Assembly: GCA_035559595.1 (NCBI GenBank)
Contig: DATMBF010000041.1
Span: 1 to 7,392 of the forward strand
Direction of reading: 5' to 3'
DNA length: 7,392 nucleotides
From: DATMBF01 sp035559595
Lineage (GTDB): Bacteria; Bacteroidota; Ignavibacteria; UBA10030
In this document: positions 1 to 7,016 of the stretch, piece after piece
How positions within the stretch are numbered: position 1 is the first letter of the stretch
Layout: each line of letters opens with the position of its first letter
Translations under genes and position numbers: made by a program
The notes under the pieces: generated by a model
Seen by the model: the letters and a program-made list of their open reading frames with translations, nothing else
What the model was told of the DNA's origin: nothing
The model's database searches: none

Positions 1-1209
1 CCAGCGGTAGAAGGCACCGACTGCAGTTCTCTCCACAAGCGGAACGAGAATCGAATTCAGCAAAATACTGAACAGCAACACAGCAAACGTCACATTCTGA
101 ATAAGATCCCCGCCCGGTATTCCAAGTTGAAGCGGGATCGAGGCCAGAACCGCCGCCGCCAGTCCTTTCGGCACCATGATGGCCATGTAACTCGCGTCCG
201 ATGGCGACGTCTGTCTATCACGCGAAATCCACAGTACCGGGATTCGAACAAGAAAGATAAGAAGGGTGAGAAGAAGACCGAAAGAGACGGAAGCAACGTC
301 ATTGAGTTGAATCGAAAGACCGACATAGACAAAGAAGAAGGTCTTGAGAATGAATACCAGCTCGCCGAACAACACTTTTTCGGTTTCGTTCAACGAGATT
401 GGCTCGGTCCTGACGAAACGCCGAATGGCTTTGAGGTGGAATAACTGTGTGTTGCCGATAGCGATGCCAAAAGCAAGTGATGCAATTGCACCGCTGTACC
501 CGAGCATTTCAGCGATGCCGAAGACCACAAACACAAAAGCCGGTGTTGTCAGAATCGAGTACTGAAGTGTTCGAACGCGGTGAAGGAGAATCGACCAGCC
601 GAATGCACTTACCACGCCGATGAGCGCAGCCATCAGGAATGATGCAATCAGATGGCCGAGGATCAATCCCGGCCGAACCTCCCCGAACTGATACGCCTCG
701 AAGAGACCTAACGCCACGACGATGCAGAGAACATCCGTCACCACGGACTCAAGCACGAGGACGGTCCGGGATTCTTCCTTCAACGTAAGCTGTTTGACCA
801 GCGGAATGACGATTGCCGAAGCCGTTCCTCCCACGATTGCACCGAGCATGAGAGAGCGAACAGGTCCCAGGGGCGTTGACGTAACAGTCACCCACGCAAC
901 AAGAAGTGCCGTCGCAACAAATCCAACAACGGAGAGTCGGATGGTGTATTGCCAGGACTTCCTCAGCACCTCAGTCCGCAAATCCGTACCCCCCTCAAAG
1001 AGAATGATCACAAGGGCAATCGTCGCAAAGACGGGACCAACCTGGCCGAAGTGCTCCGGGCGCACGATCTTCACCACCGGCCCAAGGATCAGTCCAATAA
1101 CAATTAGCATCAAAGCATCCGGAATCCGTGTGCGGCTGAAGATTCCCGCGAACCAATGAGCGAGAAATACCAACAGGCCTACAAAGAGAATAACGGGCGC
1201 GGTTTCCAT
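1..1209 (-). CDS. Monovalent cation:proton antiporter (CPA/NhaP-like), C-terminus cut by window edge
   Basis: An inner-membrane antiporter exchanging Na+ or K+ for H+. The reading frame stays open from an ATG at 1207-1209 to the left edge (403 codons, no stop), so the C-terminus lies outside. I translated it by hand. It is rich in hydrophobic helices, starting with ETAPVILFVGLLVFLAHWF. Family marks follow in order: ALVIILFEGGTDL (65-77), GGTASAIVIPLV (127-138, the unwound helix crossover), ESVVTDVLCIVVALG (154-168), FFFVYVGLSI (291-300), the Arg of LVRIP (R322) and VPKGLAAAVLASIP (346-359). D159 matches the conserved ion-binding Asp. It is preceded by Thr, where classic CPA1 members have Asn and CPA2 members Asp. 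A GAGGGAGG ribosome site (1220-1227) lies 10 nt before the ATG. It is the third gene of the leftward cluster, 56 bp after the dehydrogenase. No cytoplasmic TrkA/RCK domain is visible in this portion. Family is confident; the ion transported is not known. Confidence 0.9.
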   Translation of the reverse strand, partial: METAPVILFVGLLVFLAHWFAGIFSRTRIPDALMLIVIGLILGPVVKIVRPEHFGQVGPVFATIALVIILFEGGTDLRTEVLRKSWQYTIRLSVVGFVATALLVAWVTVTSTPLGPVRSLMLGAIVGGTASAIVIPLVKQLTLKEESRTVLVLESVVTDVLCIVVALGLFEAYQFGEVRPGLILGHLIASFLMAALIGVVSAFGWSILLHRVRTLQYSILTTPAFVFVVFGIAEMLGYSGAIASLAFGIAIGNTQLFHLKAIRRFVRTEPISLNETEKVLFGELVFILKTFFFVYVGLSIQLNDVASVSFGLLLTLLIFLVRIPVLWISRDRQTSPSDASYMAIMVPKGLAAAVLASIPLQLGIPGGDLIQNVTFAVLLFSILLNSILVPLVERTAVGAFYRW

Positions 1210-1265
1210 GCAGTGAAATCCTCCCTCGTTTGGAACCCCTTCAAACTCATCAGTCTATGATAAAT

Positions 1266-2390
1266 TTATCGCGTCGATCCCTCATAGCTGATCCTATAAA
1301 TCACTCCTGCCTTATCATCTGAAACAAGCATTGCTCCGTCCGGCATCACGAGCAGATCAACCGGTCGTCCCCATGCCTCTCTTCCCTGCAACCAATCCTC
1401 TGCAAACACTTCATAGCTCACAGCGTTGTTCCCCTTCACCCGCACCAGTGTCACCCGATAGCCAATGGGCGTGCTGCGATTCCAGGAGCCGTGCTCGGCA
1501 ATAAAAATCTGGTTACGGTATTCCTCAGGGAACATTGTCCCGGTGTAGAACTTGACACCCAACGCGGCCACATGTGGTCCCAACTCCATTGCCGGCGGGG
1601 TGAACTCCTCCGGTTTACGGTTGCGTCCGTACTCAGGATCGAGAATCGCCTTTCCGTGAACGTAGGGAAACCCGAAGTGCATCCCTTTCCGCGGCGCGTG
1701 ATTCAACTCGTCGGGTGGAATGTCATCCCCAAGCATATCGCGACCGTTATCGGTGAACCAGAGTTCCTTCGTTTGCGGATGCCAGGTGAAACCCACCGTA
1801 TTTCTCACACCATGCGAAAACACTTCAACGCCACTCCCATCGGGATTCATTCTCGTGATCGAAGAATACCGTTCATCCTTCCGCTCGCATACATTGCACG
1901 GTGCACCGACGGGAACGTAGAGCTTGTCATCCGGCCCAAAGGCAATAAACTTCCATCCATGCCATCGATCGGTCGGATAGGAATCGTTGACAACAACCGG
2001 CTTCGGCGGATTTTTGAGATTCTCCTCGATGTTGTCAAACCGAAGGATGCGATTCACTTCTGCAACATACAGTGAGCCGTTGCGGAAGGCCACTCCGTTG
2101 GGCATGTTTAATCCCGATGCAATGATGTAAAGCTCGTCCCCTTTCTGATCGTTGTTGCGATCGACAACCGCATAGACCTTATCCCCAGATCGGTTTCCAA
2201 CGAAGAGAATTCCTTTTGGACTCAAAACCATTGACCGAGCGTCGGGAATGTTTCCCATGTACACTTCAATCTTGAACCCGGGGGGAAGCTTGATGCTTTG
2301 CAGCGGAAGCGATGCCGGATCCTTTGCCTGCATCGCACAAGAGGAGACAAACACACCGAACACAACTGCAAGAGAGAAGATGCGTTTCAT
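1266..2390 (-). CDS. L-sorbosone dehydrogenase-like / PQQ-type sugar dehydrogenase lipoprotein
   Basis: A 374-residue six-bladed beta-propeller oxidoreductase of the soluble glucose/aldose-sugar/sorbosone dehydrogenase family (COG2133-like). Members usually use PQQ to oxidise sugars or aldehydes in the periplasm. The N-terminus is a lipoprotein signal: basic MKR, a hydrophobic stretch, then VSSC, so Cys18 is probably the lipidated residue. Family blocks visible are LPPGFKIEVY (35-44), HGWKFIAFGPDDKLYVPVG (144-162), CNVCE (165-169), HGVRNTVGFTWHP (193-205), FTDNGRDMLGDD (212-223), GMHFGFPYVHG (236-246), IAEHGSWNRS (297-306) and GRPVDLLVMPDG (341-352). H144 sits where soluble glucose dehydrogenase has its catalytic base; that alignment is my inference. 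The CxxC pair C165/C168 is common in the sorbosone subgroup. AAGGAGA (2396-2402) supports the ATG. It begins 14 bp after the pdxJ stop, so co-transcription is likely. No cytochrome c domain is fused. Substrate is undetermined, and no PQQ synthesis gene is in view. Confidence 0.9.
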   Translation of the reverse strand: MKRIFSLAVVFGVFVSSCAMQAKDPASLPLQSIKLPPGFKIEVYMGNIPDARSMVLSPKGILFVGNRSGDKVYAVVDRNNDQKGDELYIIASGLNMPNGVAFRNGSLYVAEVNRILRFDNIEENLKNPPKPVVVNDSYPTDRWHGWKFIAFGPDDKLYVPVGAPCNVCERKDERYSSITRMNPDGSGVEVFSHGVRNTVGFTWHPQTKELWFTDNGRDMLGDDIPPDELNHAPRKGMHFGFPYVHGKAILDPEYGRNRKPEEFTPPAMELGPHVAALGVKFYTGTMFPEEYRNQIFIAEHGSWNRSTPIGYRVTLVRVKGNNAVSYEVFAEDWLQGREAWGRPVDLLVMPDGAMLVSDDKAGVIYRISYEGSTR

Positions 2391-2404
2391 GAGATTCTCC
2401 TTCC

Positions 2405-3124
2405 CTACGATTGGGTGTTCACCAGACTGATCATCTCGCGGACAGCATTTTCCAGTCCGACAAACACCGCACGCGTAATAATAGCGTGACCGATACTGAG
2501 CTCTTCAATTTCCGGAATGGCTGCGATTGGTTTCACGTTCCCATAGTTCAATCCATGGCCGCCGTTGACATGCAAACCCAGAGATCGAGCCAGCTTTGCA
2601 GCCTTCACCACTTTTTCCAGATGCTTTTGACGCCCCGCTTCAGTGCGGGCATTTGCGTATTCTCCGGTATGAATTTCAATCATATCGCTCTCGATGGCTC
2701 GTGCCGTCTCAATCTGCGCTTTCACAGGATCGACAAAGAGACTAACGGGAATGCCATGGTCATGAAATCGTTTAATGACCTCTCGGAGGTGTTTCTTCTG
2801 TCGCACGACATCAAGGCCCCCCTCCGTCGTCAACTCCTTCCTTTTTTCCGGCACAAGCGTGACGAAGTCCGGTTTGATACGGAGGGCGATTCCGATGATC
2901 TCCTTCGTCGCAGCCATCTCCAGGTCGAGCTTTGTTCGGACTATTTTCCGAAGAAGCTCCACATCCCGATCCTGAATGTGCCTCCGATCCTCACGCAAGT
3001 GACAGACGATTCCCTCTGCCCCAGCACTTTCACAAATCCTTGCGGCCTCCACGGGATCCGGCTCGTTTCCCCCTCGTGCTTCCCTTACTGTTGCCACATG
3101 ATCGATATTAACGGCAAGCCTCAT
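2405..3124 (-). CDS. pdxJ: Pyridoxine 5'-phosphate synthase PdxJ
   Basis: A cytoplasmic TIM-barrel enzyme that condenses 1-deoxy-D-xylulose 5-phosphate with 3-amino-2-oxopropyl phosphate to give pyridoxine 5'-phosphate. This is the last ring-forming step of the DXP-dependent vitamin B6 pathway. At 239 residues it has the usual family length and looks complete. Diagnostic blocks are VNIDHVATVREARGG (5-19), GIVCHLREDRRHI (38-50), LDLEMA (66-71), LVPEKRKELTTEGGLDV, VSLFVDP, EIHTGEYANA, VNGGHGLNY and EELSIGHAIITRAVFVGLENA near the C-terminus. By comparison with the E. coli protein, H42 and E69 match catalytic His45 and Glu72, and the His of NGGHG matches His193. GGAGG (3129-3133) lies 4 nt before the ATG, a little close but usable. 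It leads the leftward cluster and faces a divergent gene across 123 bp. No pdxA or pdxH is nearby. Confidence 0.97.
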   Translation of the reverse strand: MRLAVNIDHVATVREARGGNEPDPVEAARICESAGAEGIVCHLREDRRHIQDRDVELLRKIVRTKLDLEMAATKEIIGIALRIKPDFVTLVPEKRKELTTEGGLDVVRQKKHLREVIKRFHDHGIPVSLFVDPVKAQIETARAIESDMIEIHTGEYANARTEAGRQKHLEKVVKAAKLARSLGLHVNGGHGLNYGNVKPIAAIPEIEELSIGHAIITRAVFVGLENAVREMISLVNTQS

Positions 3125-3247
3125 GGGTCCTCCGTGTTTTTCGCGTGTGAATATAGCGATTTTCCCGAAACAATTGTAGCTTTTGATGTTGAAACTTTGG
3201 CTTTCCTTTGGCCGTAGTTTTAGAAGGACGATTTTGGGAGACTTCGT
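3125..3247. promoter_or_regulatory. Divergent intergenic region holding promoters for both directions
   Basis: This gap lies between two divergently read genes, so it should carry the promoter of the pdxJ cluster (leftward) and of the outer-membrane protein gene (rightward). Rightward, TAGTTTTA (3215-3222) is one base away from the Bacteroidota -7 motif TAnnTTTG. A TTG sits at 3189-3191, 23 nt upstream. Leftward, TATATT (complement of 3150-3155) is a weak -10 candidate without a good partner. The rightward ribosome site is GGGAGA (3236-3241), six bases before the ATG. No inverted repeat stands out. The promoter elements are guesses from short motifs. Confidence 0.4.
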
Positions 3248-4903
3248 ATGAAAGTGATTTTCACACTTCTACTTGCAACCGCTGTGCTACCGACGCTCTC
3301 CGTTTCACAAGAGCGTCGGCAGGACCAACGTGAAGAGACCGAGTGGCAATCCCGCGACTTCGGAGATCGATTGAGCGACTTCATTGAAGATCTTGTCGAC
3401 GAGTTCGGTCGAGAACCCTTCGAGAGTGAAGACTGGGGCTCCGATACTCTGCAGGAAAGACGAACAAAAGAGACGCACAGCTTCAGCGGGAACACCACAA
3501 TCGAGAACGACCAGGTCATTGATGGCGACGTCGTCGTCAAGGGAGGAGACTTAACCATTTTTGGCGAAGTTGACGGTGATGTGCTTGTTGTGGGTGGTAC
3601 CCTCTATGTTAAAGAAGGCGGCCGAGTCAAGGGAAACGCTCGAGTCATTCGCGGCGACATCGTACGTGATGAGGGGGGAATCATTGAAGGATACATGGAC
3701 AAAACCCGCACGGCGAGGGCATCGGTGAATGATGATGTGAGACGACTTCGAAGGACCGCCTACACGCTTCAGACTCCCTGGATTCCCGAGACAGCCAATC
3801 TCGACAACTTCATTTTCCGATATAATAGAGTGGAGGGACTCTTCCTCGGTCTCGGTTCGGAAAAAAAGTATTATTGGGATGGATTCCGCAATTACAATGT
3901 GTATGGCTCGGTCGGCTACGGATTCAAGTTGCATCGATGGCGCTACCACCTCGGCGTTACCAGGCAGTTTGCCATCATCAGCGACGAACCGGGATCAGGA
4001 GAACTCATTGAGATCGGTATCGAGGGGCACAGCCTGACGGACTCAAAAGATGAATGGTTGATCAACGTCCACGAGAATACAGCCGCAGCGCTACTGATCC
4101 ATGAAGATTTTAGAGATTACTACGGGCGGGATGGATACACAATCCATGGAGCTTACACAGCTCAGGACAACGGAACAATCTGGCAGGTCAAAGCAGAGTA
4201 TCTGATCGATCGATACAAGTCGTTGGAGAAAGAGACGGAGTATGCTTTCTTCGGTGGGAGAAAGACGTTCCGGCCTAATCCCGCCATTGACGAAGGAAGG
4301 ATGCGAAGCGCCATCGCCACTGCCGGATTGAGCACCTACGCCAAAACCATAAGCGGTCCGGAAGGATGGAGCATCTATGGAACGGCGGAGTTTTCCGAGC
4401 CGAGCTGGGGTGGAGAGTTCAACTTCAGACAATTTGTTGCAGACATCAGACGGTACCAGCCGCTGGGACGGTATGACAATTTTAACCTTCGACTCCGTGT
4501 CGGAACTTCAGAAGGGCTTCTTCCCCGGCAACGGATGTTTGAAATTGGCGGACTCGGCACACTCCATGCCTATCGCTTCAAGAGCGATGCGGGAAATCGG
4601 CTTGTTCTTGCTAATGCAGAGTACATTTTGAATGGTGATTTTCTGCACGATCTCGATTTCTGGCCAAGCTGGCTGATGCGCGGAATCAATTTCCTCTTTA
4701 TGGCTGATGCAGGATGGGTGACAACAGCCGACTCACTTGCAAGCTGGAGTGAGGGATTCGAAACACTTCATTTCAGCAGTTTCAAGACCAATCTCGGCTT
4801 CGGGTTTGCGAACAAGAGTGGGGCATTCCGCATCGGTTTCGCGTGGCGGACAGACGTGAAAGCACCGGTGGTCTTCTTTATCCGATTCACGAGACCGTTT
4901 TAA
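3248..4903 (+). CDS. Outer-membrane protein: bactofilin-like repeat plus Omp85-like beta-barrel
   Basis: A 551-residue envelope protein that I recognise only by domain style. Residues 1-20 form a signal peptide (MKVIFTLLLATAVLPTLSVS, cleavage probably before Q21). Residues 21-77 are charged and acidic, probably a linker or flexible arm. Residues 78-150 form a short-period beta repeat built from units such as GDVVVKGGDLTI, GDVLVVGGTLYV and GNARVIRGDIV, which resembles bactofilin (polymer-forming) beta-helices. From about 187 to the end there are alternating aromatic/polar strands. They start with FIFRYNRVEGLFLGLG (188-203) and include MFEIGGLGTLHAYRF (430-444), which recalls the conserved GG-x-RGY region of Omp85 barrels. 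The C-terminus FFIRFTRPF ends in Phe and fits the beta-signal read by the BAM complex. No clear POTRA domains are seen. GGGAGA precedes the ATG. The 77-residue gene follows after 28 bp. The barrel is fairly sure; the role (secretion, assembly or adhesion) is unknown. Confidence 0.75.
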   Translation: MKVIFTLLLATAVLPTLSVSQERRQDQREETEWQSRDFGDRLSDFIEDLVDEFGREPFESEDWGSDTLQERRTKETHSFSGNTTIENDQVIDGDVVVKGGDLTIFGEVDGDVLVVGGTLYVKEGGRVKGNARVIRGDIVRDEGGIIEGYMDKTRTARASVNDDVRRLRRTAYTLQTPWIPETANLDNFIFRYNRVEGLFLGLGSEKKYYWDGFRNYNVYGSVGYGFKLHRWRYHLGVTRQFAIISDEPGSGELIEIGIEGHSLTDSKDEWLINVHENTAAALLIHEDFRDYYGRDGYTIHGAYTAQDNGTIWQVKAEYLIDRYKSLEKETEYAFFGGRKTFRPNPAIDEGRMRSAIATAGLSTYAKTISGPEGWSIYGTAEFSEPSWGGEFNFRQFVADIRRYQPLGRYDNFNLRLRVGTSEGLLPRQRMFEIGGLGTLHAYRFKSDAGNRLVLANAEYILNGDFLHDLDFWPSWLMRGINFLFMADAGWVTTADSLASWSEGFETLHFSSFKTNLGFGFANKSGAFRIGFAWRTDVKAPVVFFIRFTRPF

Positions 4904-4931
4904 TCAAAAACTCCAACGAAGCAACACCTTT

Positions 4932-5165
4932 ATGCCCCACAAACACAGTCGCGACGTCGAGAAGATATACTCCGTCAAACAATTCGTGAGGAAGCTCAGA
5001 CGCCTCGCCAGAGCAATGGAAACGAGGAGCGGATTCCGTATTCAGGTGGCGGGAAAGAGAATTCGAGTTCCTGCCAACGCGAGCATGAGCGTTGAACACG
5101 AGCGCTCAGGCGCAAGCGAAGAGGTAGAGTTCCAGCTGAAGTGGCATCGCGGAAAGAAGAGGTAG
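4932..5165 (+). CDS. Small amphi-Trp domain-like protein
   Basis: A 77-residue basic protein with no signal peptide or membrane segment, so probably cytoplasmic. It has a short amphipathic helix (SVKQFVRKLRRLARAME, 14-30), then a strand pair FRIQVAGKRIRVPANA (35-50), SVEHERSG (53-60) and finally EEVEFQLKWHR (63-73) with W71. This helix, strand, 'VP' strand, charged strand, E-x-x-L-x-W order matches my knowledge of the amphi-Trp domain family, whose function is poorly defined. It begins 28 bp after the outer-membrane gene stop on the same strand and probably shares its transcript. No convincing Shine-Dalgarno precedes the ATG, and no other start allows the full helix, so translation may depend on coupling or on AT-rich leader sequence. 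A hairpin terminator follows 84 bp after the stop. Domain identity is by eye and should be confirmed with a profile. Confidence 0.65.
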   Translation: MPHKHSRDVEKIYSVKQFVRKLRRLARAMETRSGFRIQVAGKRIRVPANASMSVEHERSGASEEVEFQLKWHRGKKR

Positions 5166-5249
5166 TCGGTGCAGCAGAGAGACGGACGCCACGTGCATGA
5201 ATAAAACATCCTGAGGTGCTCTCCATCGCCTTTGAATGCCCTCAACACA

Positions 5250-5278
5250 AAACCGCCCGTGATATTTACGGGCGGTTT
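5250..5278. terminator. Strong bidirectional hairpin terminator
   Basis: A perfect 11-bp stem (AAACCGCCCGT at 5250-5260 paired with ACGGGCGGTTT at 5268-5278) closes a 7-nt loop. It lies between two convergent genes. The A-rich and T-rich ends of the stem give a T tract on either strand: GGTTTCATTGTT rightward, and GGTTTTGTGTTG leftward. It can therefore end the amphi-Trp transcript from the left and the propeller-gene transcript from the right. The U tracts are short, so efficiency is uncertain, but the stem is GC-rich and error-free. Confidence 0.85.
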
Positions 5279-5282
5279 CATT

Positions 5283-5300
5283 GTTACCCGGTCGGGTAAC
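5283..5300. repeat. Perfect inverted repeat at the propeller gene stop codon
   Basis: GTTACCCG and CGGGTAAC form 8-bp perfect arms around a 2-nt centre, just 4 bp beyond the main terminator stem. The right end touches the first base of the leftward stop codon (5300-5302). A 2-nt loop is too tight for all pairs, so as RNA it would open to a 6-nt loop with about six pairs. No T run follows on either strand. It may be an auxiliary RNA-stabilising hairpin or a protein site; the sequence does not decide. Confidence 0.6.
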
Positions 5301-6964
5301 TACTTCTGAAGTATCAGTTTGCGCGTCTGCACGAATCCCCCGGCTTGCAACCGATAGAGATACACTCCGCTCGGCATCCCTGTTGCGTTCCACGTCGTCT
5401 GATACTGTCCTGGCTGGAGATGGTCGTTCACAAGCGTTGTCACCTGCCTCCCGAGGAGGTCAAACACCGTAAGCGAGACAGCCCCAGCCGAGGGAATGTC
5501 AAACGCTATCGTGGTGCTGGGATTGAAGGGATTGGGATAGTTTTGAGAAAGTTGGATCGATGACGGTACGAGGCCGTCGATGTGCTTTACACTGCTAATG
5601 GGCCCACCAAACTTTGCGACAAAGAAATCATAGCTACCCAAGCTTGTCAGAGTTCTATTCCCCACCGACGTTGTGCCTGAAAATGAACCAAGGATATACA
5701 TCGCGCCATCTGCACCTCGGCCAAGGGAAAAGTTGAGATTACCAAACGCTCCGCATTTCTGAGCCCATTCATACGAGCCGGATGAGTTCATCTTGGCCAC
5801 AAAGATTCCGACCGCATCGGTACCCTGCCAAACGGTACTTCCGAACGATGCCGTTCCAAAGTTTAGCGTTCCCGACAGGTAGACATTGTTATTCTCGTCA
5901 GTCGTCACGATGTTGCCGATTTCGCTTCCGGGTATCCCCGGCACCCTGACAACACTCTGCACTATCCCTCGGCTATCATATTTTGTGAGAAAGGTGATTG
6001 CTGTAAAGGGACTTGTCGGCAACGTGTGATTGCCAAACGTTGCCGTGTCGGCTACGGTGCCGGCAACATAAACGTTGTTTTGTCGATCGGCGGTAATGGA
6101 AATGCCTCGATCAAGCCCTTTTCCACCCCCTTTTTGTGCCCAGACCCACTGGCCTGAAGAGTTGAGTTTTGCCACAAAGATGTCATGATCTCCATTGCTG
6201 GTGAGGTTCGCGGAGGAAAACTGTGCTGTGTTTTTGAAATGGCCTGTGACGTAAACATTACCGCTATCGTCTGCGGTTACGGACTTTGCCCAGAGTTCAC
6301 TCGTCCCTTCCGCGCCCGCAACCCAACGCCATGAACCGAGTTCATCGATCGTTGCGACGAACAAACCTTGTCCGTTACTCGGATGGGAAAGCGTTGTTGA
6401 TCCGATCGTCGGCGCGCCGAGGAAATACCCTGCAATAAGAATCTGTCCTGTAGAGTTGAGCGTAACATCATACGCCGCTGCACTGCTCCCTGCTGAGCTT
6501 ACCGACCGCTGAACCCAGAGGTAGTTTCCACTGCCGTCGAGCTTTGCAACAAACACATCGGCAGTCGGAGTCGTATGCACAATATTTCCAAACGCGGCGG
6601 TACCAATGAATCCTCCAGCGACGTACACATTCCCCGCAACGTCGAGTGCAACACCATAAGCAAAGGATGTTTGAGCGGTACCCGAGGTTCTGACCCATTC
6701 CACCGTGCCTGATGAGTTCAACTTAGCGATGAAGAAATCCATCGAACCTGATCGTTTGACCTTTATCCCACCAAGGCTCAGGCTATCTGAATTGAAAGAG
6801 CCGACAACGAAAACATTTCCGGAGACATCGGCAGCGACCCGATAAGCGTTGTCTATGCTTTTTCCTCCCCCCGACAAACTCCACTGCCAGGACGGAGTCT
6901 GGGCGAGAAGAAACTTGCCCCAGAGAACCACGATTAGTGAACAAGTCGGTAACAGCCGCACCAT
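5300..6964 (-). CDS. Secreted SBBP beta-propeller protein with type IX secretion sorting tail
   Basis: A 554-residue exported protein. Residues 1-21 are a signal peptide (hydrophobic LIVVLWGKFLLA, cleavage near AQ). Residues 27-453 hold about seven units of roughly 60 residues, each with the pattern D-x-x-GNVYVxGxF, then FG, then DxFVAKLNSSGxxxW. The GN-V core recurs at about 49, 111, 235, 296 and 359, with looser copies at 172 and 419. This matches the SBBP (beta-propeller) repeat, and seven units suit a closed seven-bladed ring, which is inference. Residues 465-554 form the Por/T9SS type A sorting domain: LSQNYPNPFNPSTTIAF (472-488), VFDLLGRQV (500-508) and SGVYLYRLQAG (532-542), ending in a basic, hydrophobic tail RKLILQK. 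The product should cross the outer membrane by type IX secretion and be released or anchored. AAGGAGAT (6972-6979) supports the ATG. The gene is convergent to its left neighbour. Ligand or role is unknown. Confidence 0.92.
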   Translation of the reverse strand: MVRLLPTCSLIVVLWGKFLLAQTPSWQWSLSGGGKSIDNAYRVAADVSGNVFVVGSFNSDSLSLGGIKVKRSGSMDFFIAKLNSSGTVEWVRTSGTAQTSFAYGVALDVAGNVYVAGGFIGTAAFGNIVHTTPTADVFVAKLDGSGNYLWVQRSVSSAGSSAAAYDVTLNSTGQILIAGYFLGAPTIGSTTLSHPSNGQGLFVATIDELGSWRWVAGAEGTSELWAKSVTADDSGNVYVTGHFKNTAQFSSANLTSNGDHDIFVAKLNSSGQWVWAQKGGGKGLDRGISITADRQNNVYVAGTVADTATFGNHTLPTSPFTAITFLTKYDSRGIVQSVVRVPGIPGSEIGNIVTTDENNNVYLSGTLNFGTASFGSTVWQGTDAVGIFVAKMNSSGSYEWAQKCGAFGNLNFSLGRGADGAMYILGSFSGTTSVGNRTLTSLGSYDFFVAKFGGPISSVKHIDGLVPSSIQLSQNYPNPFNPSTTIAFDIPSAGAVSLTVFDLLGRQVTTLVNDHLQPGQYQTTWNATGMPSGVYLYRLQAGGFVQTRKLILQK

Positions 6965-7016
6965 TGAGTCATCTCCTTGAGTTTTGTGAGAATGGATCTA
7001 CAGTGAAGTGTGCGTT

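Noticed and set aside
722..1159. A 145-codon plus-strand open frame opposite the antiporter
   Set aside because: The translation is rich in Thr, Ser and Arg, typical of antisense to membrane-helix codons. The opposite strand reads as a clear antiporter through the whole stretch.
1259..1270. Perfect 12-bp palindrome GATAAATTTATC over the dehydrogenase stop codon
   Set aside because: It is short, AT-rich and without a loop, so it cannot form a useful terminator hairpin. Such palindromes arise by chance, and no second copy was noticed nearby.
1491..2075. A 194-codon plus-strand open frame opposite the dehydrogenase
   Set aside because: The minus-strand frame carries all the family motifs. The plus-strand translation shows no recognisable domain or coherent structure.
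3150..3155. TATATT on the minus strand as a sigma70-type -10 for pdxJ
   Set aside because: No acceptable -35 hexamer lies 16-18 nt upstream, so I mention it only as a weak candidate within the intergenic region.
2411..3217. A 268-codon open frame on the plus strand, opposite pdxJ
   Set aside because: It is long, but it runs antisense to a frame that matches PdxJ throughout. Its translation is composition-biased and shows no family motif. It is a shadow of the real gene.
3551..3949. A 132-codon minus-strand open frame inside the outer-membrane gene
   Set aside because: It is antisense to the beta-repeat and first barrel strands, has no ribosome site of note and shows no motif.
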